Assembly (NCBI GenBank): GCA_001655205.1 | Contig: LPNZ01008486.1 | Span: 1-27,804 of the forward strand | Direction of reading: 5' to 3' | Length of the DNA: 27,804 nucleotides | From: Lenisia limosa | Lineage: Eukaryota; Breviatea | Part shown: piece after piece, positions 18,898-27,804 of the stretch | Layout of the letters: each line of letters opens with the position of its first letter | How positions within the stretch are numbered: position 1 is the stretch's first letter | Made by a program: the position numbers and the translations under genes | Notes under the pieces: model-generated | The model's input: the letters and a program-made list of their open reading frames with translations, nothing else | What the model was told of the DNA's origin: nothing | Database searches by the model: none

Positions 18898-21069
18898 TAT
18901 ATTTTGGATTTTAGGCAGTGCAATTGATATTGACTATGGATCAGAGATTAACTGTGGATCCTTATCCCTACTTTACCCTTCAGTATTGGCTAATATCGAA
19001 TTAAACAACTCCAGACTGTACACTATAATATCTCTTGGCTTCTTGTTTGCTTGAGTTTTCTTCTTTCTGGATATTTTGAAGCAGCATGATTCCACGTAAA
19101 TGATGTGAATGGCCAGACACATCAGAAATCAACTACTCATCATCCTTTCCAAACATCGTCATTGACATTGAAATATTGCAATATGGGAATTTAGAAGCAG
19201 AATATAATCCTTATCTCCAATGATTGTGTATACGATATTGCGGGGGAGGCACCGAGAAAGCTGTGCAAACGATTGGGTGAATAATATTATACAGGTCAAA
19301 ATGTATCTCTCAATAGCACATCGTTTCACCTGCCCTAAAGTGAGCACGAAGAGTGGGTTTTGTTGAGACACTTGTTAGGTTAAAAATCAGCCCGAGCCTC
19401 TCAATTAGAGGATTAATAACCATAATTTGAATCATTAAACTTCATTTTCAAACACACATTTCTGAAAGCTAAGCCATATTGCTCTCATTATGATTAACGA
19501 TACTATTTATCAGCAACTTGGATAAGTTACACTTATTTCGTCGTTCAATTGAATGATCAAGTGAAACTTATCCAAGTTGTTGATAAATAGTATACTACAT
19601 ATCATACTATATCATATACTATGTCCAATATTTGATATAGCTATATGTCATGATGTTAGCTAACGGCACTCGATACTCTTCCTTACCAAAACGAAACTTT
19701 ATAAATAGTACCCAGTTATAACACTTGGTTATTTGTGCATCCTGGTAGCTTTTTGACACTCATTACTTTTTAGACACCTCTCCTGATAGCTTCCACTGGC
19801 AGATATGGGGTATTTTGAAAGATCTACTTCGTCATAGTGTGATTAAGATATCCCAGTTTTACCCAATATATTACATATATCTTTTCCAAACTCAGGATAG
19901 TGATCATCTTTTCCATCTTTGATGTTACTAATTACTATAAATATGCACTTTACACATCTTGCAAAAATATGAAATCTTTTTTCGCATAAATTTTGAGATC
20001 AAGAAATTTTGTGATCTCGTACCCCCAGGTTTTTCAAAATAATAATAATGCCAATAGTTCTAACTTCAGGTACTCTTCAATCACCTTCTCTCTCAATATG
20101 TACTTAATATATTATATAAAAATTGATTTTGGGGATAAAGGGGCAATAAGAGGACCTTTGTATAAGATCACTTCCTCGGGTTGTTCTTGTGTATTTTTTA
20201 TTTCAACTCCTAGATTAGTGTATTTTCCATTGCTAATTTAGTGTATTTTATACACTAAACTCGAAAAACACCTATTTTTAGGAATGTTCTAGAAACACTG
20301 GACTCAAAACCCATCAATGTAGGAGTCAAACCATTGTCTCAATTACAAAAAATCAAATTAGAACAACAGAATGACTCTGGCTTAAAAGGTTATCTTTGTG
20401 CCCAGGTAATAATACAAAGAATTTAGGGGGAGGATTTATATACACTTTAAGCAGTTTTTCAATTATTTTTATGTTGTATCACCCCAAGGAGGGTTTGTGT
20501 GAGGTTTTTATGATAATCCCCAGTGCAAATCGGAGACTTTCTGTTTCTAGGATGAATATACCCTCAGATTATTGATGCACTAAAGTTCAAAGTTAAAAGT
20601 TAGGAGTTGGTTAGGAGTGAGCGGAGCCTGGGCACATGTAAAACAAGCACATTTAAATTGCATTTAAAAGACAGTGAGAAGCGTACAGAACATACAACTG
20701 TGGCAAACTTTGTTTTTGAAACATAGCGCTCTTCCTGGGCTCTTCTGTCGTTATTTCACATTCCATAATACTTAGAAATTCGCTCCCCTCCGGGTTTGGT
20801 GCCGCTGCTTCTCCTAATATGTTTATCAGTAAACTTTGGTTTTTATATTCATTCCTCTTTAAATAGATCTTTAAATATTATTACCCTTTTTTCCTCTTTT
20901 ATACACAACTGATCCTCTTCCAGTCATGATTATTACTCTTATTCTTATAATTACAACTAATATCCCTTCTTGTGTAATAGACACTTGTTTGTCCCACTTT
21001 TAATCACACTTGTTTCTCTTTAAATCAGCCTTGTTCCCCTTGTTTTCATTTTTTTCTACATATGTATAT
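18898..21069. other. Gene-free stretch downstream of AP3M
   Basis: No convincing exon. It contains the palindrome at 19500-19593, a small inverted repeat around 20237-20260 (TTAGTGTATTTTATACACTAA), and T-rich sequence. Confidence 0.6.
19500..19593. repeat. Near-perfect palindrome, 33-bp arms
   Basis: Arms 19500-19532 and 19561-19593 pair with two mismatches around a 28-nt loop; the paired core is CAACTTGGATAAGT. No coding frame is involved. It could be a tiny inverted-repeat element or an RNA hairpin. Confidence 0.85.
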
Positions 21070-24058
21070 GGTGCGCAGAAACCCCGTTGTTAATTCGAAA
21101 ATTCCGTTGTAAATTCAAATTAATATTCTACAGATAATTCTTTTATGTTTCTTTCAAGAATACTTAATAAATTGCTTTAATTTTATATTATCTCTGTTTA
21201 AATCTATAATGTAGTCAAAATACTAATAAAAACACCCCGTTGATATCAAAATAAGCTGAAAAACCATCTATTTATTGAAAAGACCGAAGAATAATTACTA
21301 TTTCTTAGCCTTGGGAGCATTTTCTTCTTCTGATTCTTTTTCTTGAGTTTTTTAATGACGTGCAATCTGTCCACAAGTGAGGGATCACGGAGTTGTACTG
21401 TAGCCAGTGCAGCTGCAACACCTTTTAAAAAATCAATAATTGAAGACTCTACACCATCAAGTCTTGAATCAGATTGGATTGCAGACTGAGCTTGTAATGA
21501 AATAGCCTGATCTGGTGCTAGATCTTCTCCAGACTCCATGATCTGAACTGATTATCTGAATTAAATAGTGTCCATCATAGAAGGTTTGTCAAGAAAAGTA
21601 AAATATTAGGTGAAAAATAAAGAGATCTTAAAAACGGATGAGTAACTTTTGGGTAGCCGTCGCTTTCTGTCAGACGAAAACTAGCTCCTTTTGAAAACTT
21701 TTTGATATTTACTGAAGAGGCATCAAATCCTTTTGCACTGTAGCCACAATCTTTTTGGGAGGCACGGATAACAGAAAATGATGGTTCTTTTAAAGACACA
21801 GCAACAATCTCAGTCACTTCATCATCTTTCATATCCCTTGATAATTATTCACATACAGTTGGGTGTACTCACTTTTTTGAATTGACAGCGAGGAATTTAG
21901 CAAGTTCAGATTGCTGCTTCGTGTTCACTTTGGCATGATAATAACTGTCTGCAACCTTTTTTTAAGTCAAACGTAGGTAATAACAAACCTGAAGCATATG
22001 AGAAGTAAACGGAGGCTCCAATACAATAATAACACCATATCTAATAAAGCAAGTACGGATGACCTAACAGTTGTGAGGCAATAACTTGAAACAAACCTCA
22101 GGTGTGACATGAATTCTAGCATTATCACCAATTGCCATTATTGGGTTGGAGGGTGATGATTGGTATGTTTTATAGAGAGATTCCAAAGTCATCATGAATG
22201 TCTCCGTGGTGTAATATGCACTCATATTGACGCCAAGAACTTCCATGTAGACATTTCTTGCAGCTCTAATAGCCTCATCAGACGCACGAAACAGTTCTTT
22301 TGGAGATAAATCACACTAATTTACTTCTTGAATCATTGATTTTAATTCTGCATTCAGTCCAAAAGCCAATGGAATTTTGACAGGTTCAAAGGTTATCTTT
22401 TCATTTGCAGAAGCTTTTTGAAAACAATGCTCACCACCAACAATGATTGTAGACTTCACAATCTGTCCAGCCAAGTTAGATATTGAAATAGCTGATGCCA
22501 GTGGTCTGCTTTTCACCCCTTGCCCCTTACCACTCATAAAGGCAATTTCGTCAAAAAGAGTGACATGGGTGCAATCTATTTCTTCCTCAGGTATTGAACT
22601 TTCAAGACTTGAAACCGCACTTTCAATAAGCTGTTTCGCAATCTTTTCGTCCAATCTTGTACTTAAAATCTGGATTATATTTGTTTAGTAAGAGAAAACA
22701 AACATTCTTAATATCGGAGTCATTCATGCTCAGGTTCAATTCTTTTTTTGCCAGTGGGACAAACTTTGAATACATTGGATCAATAGTCTCATCAAAAGCT
22801 CGTTGTGCTAAAGAGATAAAGTAAATAGATCTCAGTATTTAAGTATACCATTTTCAAGATTTCCATCAGTTAACGCACGATAAATATGCAATTGCCTACT
22901 CACAATTTCTTCTTTTGTTCTCACCAACATGAAAGTAGCCAAGGCTTCCTTGTCTTTTGCTAATGTGGTGGCTTTCTTCATCTTCTTAACTGTTGCTAAT
23001 ATCGACTTAAATAAGCGAGCGCCGGAATTCCAAGATTTGGCCAACGTCATGCAGTTTTCAGGCTGGAAGTGTAAGAATATGAGCTATGGCAGGGCGATTC
23101 AAACCTGAGATGCCATCTGCCTGTTGACATCGAGATCCCGTGGCTCTTTATTTCTTTTCAATTGTTGACGAATCATTGTTAATGAGCAGCTGTTGGTAAG
23201 GTTAACTTGTTTCATTTTGCGTAAGAGTGTGAGGTTTTAGACCATGCTAAAAGTGTCAAGACAAAAAAATAACCTACTTTCTTCATTCCTTTAGCAACAT
23301 CCACAACAGTTTCCTTTACAACTTCTGGAATTGGTTTTCTTCCCACTTTGACATCAACCAATTGAAACAGTCCTTTATTTTCAATTTGATTCAAAACTCG
23401 TTGTTCTAATAAATGAACATATCTGTCGTAGCTTTCAAGAAAGGTTGACTTTGGGATCCGAAAAGAGTAATCACTTGCAGAATCAAGCAAAGTAAAAGAC
23501 GTCATTTCTGTCCAAATAGCAACATCCCTATTATGCCATGCTGAACAAGCATCATTCATTGCCTTTTTCTTCTCAACATGATTCAAATATCCCCACCCTT
23601 TTGGGTCAAGATCTTTGGCTGAATTGAAGAAATTTCGGGCAGGTTTTCTTCCTCTGACCATATTTCACCTCTCTCCCTAAACAAATAAGGAATCATAAGA
23701 TTACATAAAATTTACGCTGTTATTTCAAAAATGTCACAAATACAATGTTTTAGATGCCTTTGTATCCACACCCAGGAAATATGAATTCACTTCAAAAGGA
23801 AAATACTTCACTTTATTGAAATCAGAAATGAAATGGTCAATTTTCCCCACAAACCAGCTCAACAATGTCGTAAAATCGTCTTGGTCCGGTGAAAACGAAC
23901 CAAATTTGCCGCTTCGGTGAGGTTATTTTGGCTCACCAAAGCACTGCTTTAACAAAACAACTTTGGAAAACAAAACTATTAGGTTCAAGCTTGTAAAAGA
24001 GCAAAAACGGTTTTTTCGAATTAACAATGGAGTTTTCGAATTAACAACGGGATTTCAT
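21070..24058. mobile_element. pogo-like DNA transposon (Tc1/mariner superfamily)
   Basis: The ends near 21078-21118 and 24012-24057 are inverted copies sharing CCCGTTGTTAATTCGAAAA. Each end holds two tandem versions of a CCGTTGTTAATTCGAAA unit, as in pogo/Tigger termini. The approximately 3-kb interior encodes one transposase on the minus strand. A TA lies next to the right end; the exact borders and target duplication are uncertain. Confidence 0.75.
21246..23661 (-). CDS. pogo-like DDE transposase, one in-frame TAG
   Basis: It cuts and joins the transposon ends in the nucleus. The gene starts at the ATG giving MVRGRKPARNFFNSAKDLD and continues through about nine exons separated by mostly GT-AG introns of 33-100 nt, all longer than the host's tiny introns. 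The catalytic DDE core is visible: first Asp in CTHVTLFDEIAFM (about 22590), second in NPIMAIGDNARIH (about 22125), third in LEPPFTSHMLQ-VADSYYHAK (about 21945-22030), the last spanning an intron. The C-terminus is Lys-rich (KKLKKKNQKKK). Two oddities: a TAG at 22318-22316 between SMIQEVN and CDLSPKELFRASDE, and a first junction (after GMKK, 23277) that needs a non-AG acceptor before KQVNLTNSC to stay open. Either the copy is slightly damaged or it uses unusual processing. Confidence 0.75.
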
Positions 24059-24059
24059 T

Positions 24060-26340
24060 ACAACTGTTCTCCTTATCACACTTTTCTGCCACATTGCAAG
24101 ATAATTTTTTTTTCGTTACTCAGGGAAGTTAACGTGATAATTTCACAAACGCTAGAGTGATGGGATGCAGTGCTGGCCGTGGATTTGTTTTGTTGTACAT
24201 TCAAAGTTACTCTCTTGTAATTCTTTTAATGTCTGCTCAATTACTTGTGCATATAGGCATCCTATCAATAAATAAAATACCATCAGATATTAAAGGTCGC
24301 CAATTCCCACATTTCTTAATTTTGTTAAATTATTTCATGCTTTAATGCTTCAACACCCCCCCCACACACACACACACCTTTTGTACCACCCACCTAATCA
24401 TATTGTAACAAGCGTATACTAGGTGGGACTTGAACCCATACACACTGTTGGAGTACTCAACATAAAAACAAGTTGAGTGGCACCTGAGTCTGTGCCTTTT
24501 CTATGGGTTCCCACTAATCCTTCTTAGAATACATTTTTTACAACAGAGACAATTGAAATACCTCCTATAACTAGGCAAGGACGAGTTTCAGCCTGAAAAG
24601 CCAAAATTGTACAGTGAAGAATAATAATACTGGGTTTAAAGAGTGTATCACAAACAACTTAAACATAATTAACAATAATATCATGGGTTCAACAGAAGCC
24701 CTCATCAAGACACACAAGAAATCATATCATTTCCAACCACCTCTACATAACAGGAGCTATTCCTTCATTACAGACGAGAGCCTCGTATTGCAGGGTCAGT
24801 GATGCATTGGCCTAAACAAGTGAGATAGACAATCGCAAAAGATATTCTAACACCCCACAACAGGAGTCATTGCCCCAAGAGAATGAGAGATACGCTTGAG
24901 GGGGTGGTTCATTTGTTCAACGCCCTATAGGTGGAAAAAAACAGAAAAACAATGCTTTTTAGTTCAACATTGTTGACTCACACGATAAAAACAACAAAAA
25001 GAAAGCTAAAACCAGGGGTCTTGAAACAACCCCACCCCAGAATTTTTAATGTATAAAAATTATGCAATTTTAATACTCTTGCTCCCCAAAAAAATCATAA
25101 TGGCATTTAACCTCCTGAACTATTGTGATACTCAATCATAAGAAACAGAAAATTTGAGAATGTTGAAAATAAAATCCCCACTTGTTTGTATGAAACAACC
25201 TCCATGAGAACATTCCATATCAGATACAGTTCCCTGTATTCCATCAATGTCTTGGATAGGAGAAAGACCGGTAAGATATCGATAGTTTTCGAGGATTTAT
25301 CGAGAGTCAGTTTTTTTTGGGACCGTGGGAAGCCCTAGATTGCTTACAGTATATACTAGTTTCTTTTTATAACAATTGTTCAGTTCCACTTTCTTATCCC
25401 CCCACATACCGCCTGGGTTTTGTTTGTTTTGTTGTTACCAACCCTCGTGTGTTGTCAACCAACAGAGTTGATTGTGGGCTTGGTTTTGTTTTACAAGAAA
25501 AAGAGGAACAGGATTTGAAATAGCTTGCTGATACTGTGGCATTGTATATATCATATAAAATTAGCTCATATTTTCGTAAATTTCCCCAATATTCATATTG
25601 AGAAGTTTGCCAAAAAATCTAAGCCTTATAACGTGTGGTAAACTCAACTTGAAAGTAGCATTAATCAATAATCAGAAAATGTTAATATTCACATTTACCA
25701 TCGATTAGGATTGATTTTTAATTTAGGAATAGTATTTCAAGTTATCAATTCATAGTTAAACGTAAAAGAAGGAATAACCACAACTTCGTACTATTAGGGA
25801 GTGTTTTACAACATTCTCGGTCTTTAATGCAGATGCAAACTGTCCACTCTACATAAAGTTATAATTATTCATTACAGCATTATTATAATACATGAAGTGA
25901 ACAGGATAGTATAATACCATTGTATGTACTCTCTGTCTCTGAAACCGGAAGAGGGAGGGGGGGTAACACAACAAAAGAAAATCAACTCAGTGGCTAAACA
26001 TTTGATACACACGAGCTTGAAAATAACACATAAACAAATTGTCACTTGTACCACAATGAAAGAAAGTCGCTTTCGCAATGATCTCACGAGAGCAAAATTA
26101 ACCGACATACATAAGAGGTAATAAATTGTAACAACATTATGAACAAAAAGAAATACTATTAAAACGACCGGTGTAAAAAAACAATAGAAAGAGGCTAAGG
26201 TTCAAATAAGATACCATAAGCGACATCAAACTATGCACTCTGAACATACAGCTGGTTTCCAAACATAACACATAAACAGAAAAATAGAGCAAAACGCGAT
26301 ATATATATCAATAAACCAGATCAAAAGCTAAATCTTTGAG
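24060..26340. other. Gene-free stretch
   Basis: No convincing gene. A CA-dinucleotide tract lies at about 24361-24377. A hairpin-rich segment at 24421-24505 carries a tRNA-like B box (minus strand) but no acceptor stem. The short open frames elsewhere show no domain. Confidence 0.5.
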
Positions 26341-27316
26341 TCTAAAGGCTCTCCAAACCAAAGACGAAAAGCGAATAAAGAAGAGGCAATAGTAGAAGAA
26401 GAAGCCCACAGCCATTCTTACGGGTACACCGGGAGGGGTTAAGATTAGATTTACGGGGTAGAGATAGGTTAAGATTGAGGTGGTGGTGGGGGGTTGAAGG
26501 TACCTCTCTCCAAATAAGGCATAAGCTGACTATTTGAGGCGCAGATGAGGGTTTGAAAACAACAAAACAAAAACAGCCCAGACCAGTCGCTTCTTGTACT
26601 GTGCGGTAGATAAGGAGGAGGGTGATGTCAGATAATGATCTAATAATCAAACAATCTTATTCACCTCCAAAACTTCATTAACTTTGCCGTCAAGATCCAC
26701 ATTCTCTAAAAGTGCTCACCGGAGCAATTTTAATGTTTGAAGATTCAATATCCTCAATAATTTGGTATATTTGCTTATAATAATCAATTGTTCAGTGCAT
26801 TTAATTATAAATTGCCCTGTCATACATTGGTCGGGGGTTTTTGCTCCAACTCGGGAGAGAGGACGCATTCTTCACACCGATGTGAACACAATCCAATAGA
26901 CAGTTCATCATCGACACTCGAGATGGACTAGATGAGCCAGGCCTGGAGGTCGGCTTGCGCAAAATGCAGAAAATAGTAAGATGTGTTATGGAGAGGAATC
27001 TCTTTGTTGTATTATACATATCATATACATAGTATAATCTATAATATGATATGTATCATGTATCATGTATCATTTTGTAAATATATGAGTGGTCGTCAAA
27101 TATAATATGTATATACAGTGTATATGCAGGACCGGCTAAACCCTATAAAACCCTATATTTTTTAAAATAATTATTATTCTTTGCTTTTTAATGATTGGAA
27201 GTCCCTTTTATGTATATTTTTCGTTGTTTCCCTCTCAAAATGGGCCAGGTTTGGAAATACTACGAGGTTTTTATACGAAAAATGGGCTTTTCTCCTTTGG
27301 TTATAGGTTTGATTGG
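26341..27316. other. Region with weak coding hints only
   Basis: A minus-strand frame at 26342-26650 ends in a hydrophobic segment (GCGLLLLLLPLLYSLFVFGL) that could be a membrane or anchor tail, but it is Pro/Leu-biased and unsupported. A plus-strand frame near 26830-27000 contains FIIDTRDGLDEPGLEV, faintly like a filamin-type repeat, with a TGA upstream. 27000-27120 is AT-rich with tandem ATGTATC-type repeats. Confidence 0.3.
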
Positions 27317-27386
27317 NNNNNNNNNNNNNNNNNNNNNNNNNNNNNNNNNNNNNNNNNNNNNNNNNNNNNNNNNNNNNNNNNNNNNN
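27317..27386. other. Assembly gap (70 N)
   Basis: This is a run of N just beyond the 3' end of the hypothetical gene at 27408-27725. Confidence 1.
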
Positions 27387-27407
27387 CACGTCAGTCATTT
27401 CTTCTTT

Positions 27408-27725
27408 TTATTTTGTGTTGGTGGTAGACTTAGCTTTAGCAGCACGGCGCTTGGCGTTGATTGTCAGTTCCTTGACACCTTCCACATTTTCAAAGAAAGG
27501 CTAATTAGTCAGTACAATATGTAGAAAAGAGAATTTTTCAGTAAAATGATAGAAAATGATAACACAATCGATGCAAACCTTTGGGCCGCAGGAGATACCA
27601 TGAGCAGAATCAATCCTCTTTTTTCGGATTATTGCCTCCTTGATATCACCTTCGGTAGCAACGAGTTCTCCGCACTTGAGTGAAACAGCTCTTTCACCCA
27701 AAACAAATAATGATAAATCAATCAC
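27408..27725 (-). CDS. Hypothetical protein, last two exons (cut by window edge)
   Basis: The upstream exon, ending at 27579, reads LGERAVSLKCGELVATEGD followed by IKEAIIRKKRIDSAHGISC and ends GPK at a GT donor. A 78-nt intron with a TTAG acceptor (27578-27501) leads in phase 0 to a 30-codon last exon, PFFENVEGVKELTINAKRR and then a Lys/Ala/Thr tail, with TAA at 27410-27408. The basic tail suggests a nucleic-acid-binding protein, but I do not recognise it. The true left border of the upstream exon is unclear: a T-rich segment with GTGATTG at about 27731 ending TTATTTG at about 27710 could be another GT-TG intron. Codon use is more GC-rich than eRF1, resembling the transposon genes. Confidence 0.5.
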
Positions 27726-27804
27726 AAAATACCCAATTCCTTCTGTGAGGATAGGTTTCGAAGCTTATTGCCTCTCGACCAGGACATAAGGCCGGCTCAT
27801 TGGG

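Noticed and set aside
24421-24505. tRNA gene on the minus strand (B box GGTTCAAGTCC and hairpins).
   Set aside because: No matching A box or acceptor stem, and the 7-nt loop in the candidate anticodon arm lacks the invariant T at position 33. It could be a tRNA-derived repeat.
26342-26650. Minus-strand protein with a C-terminal membrane anchor.
   Set aside because: The sequence is biased in Pro, Leu and Asn, has no upstream exon I can join, and the hydrophobic tail alone is not enough.
26820-27000. Filamin-like exon on the plus strand (FIIDTRDGLDEPGLEV).
   Set aside because: The similarity is a few residues only, a TGA interrupts the frame upstream, and removing it needs an 18-nt A-rich intron unlike the others.

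Overview
The window is nuclear DNA of a eukaryote, very probably a single-celled one. It is AT-rich, has spliceosomal introns inside two conserved housekeeping genes, ankyrin and adaptin domains, DNA transposons and five assembly gaps (N runs). I cannot place the lineage. All three stop codons appear at plausible gene ends (TAG for eRF1, TGA for the AP-3 subunit, TAA for a hypothetical gene). Neither conserved gene has an in-frame stop, so the code looks standard.

Layout. 1-1860: no intact gene, two coding-like relics with in-frame stops, and a short repeat. 1864-3244 (-): complete eRF1 gene in five exons. 3360-6655: a block bounded by a 61-bp inverted repeat, holding decayed single-repeat ankyrin exons (-), a 26-bp hairpin, an assembly gap and an unidentified coding region (-). 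6733-18897 (+): complete AP-3 adaptor complex mu subunit gene in eleven exons. Its coding sequence is only 1182 nt because three introns (2.1, 5.3 and 3.4 kb) are filled with mobile DNA: a 3.4-kb TIR transposon with two decayed genes, three copies of an unnamed repeat family, and a filler patch copied from eRF1. 18898-21070: no gene, one strong palindrome. 21070-24058: a pogo-like (Tc1/mariner superfamily) transposon whose multi-exon transposase (-) carries one in-frame TAG. 24060-27400: no convincing gene. 27408-27725 (-): last two exons of a hypothetical gene cut by the window edge.

The most interesting signal is in the introns. Aligning the translated exons with the conserved eRF1 and AP-3 mu families forces introns of only 20-33 nt. 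Several of these begin with GT but end in TG (TTG or ATG) rather than AG, and no AG is available in the right place. One more such junction is suggested inside a transposon gene. Canonical GT-AG introns of similar size sit beside them in the same genes. The same eRF1 also has its stop-codon-reading NIKS motif changed to HIKN. A tiny-intron splicing regime that tolerates TG acceptors, together with an altered release factor, is the best candidate here for undescribed biology.

The two conserved genes act in separate pathways (translation termination; endosome-to-lysosome cargo sorting). They are divergently transcribed, and each has one arm of the 61-bp repeat about 80-115 bp upstream of its start codon in the same orientation relative to the gene.
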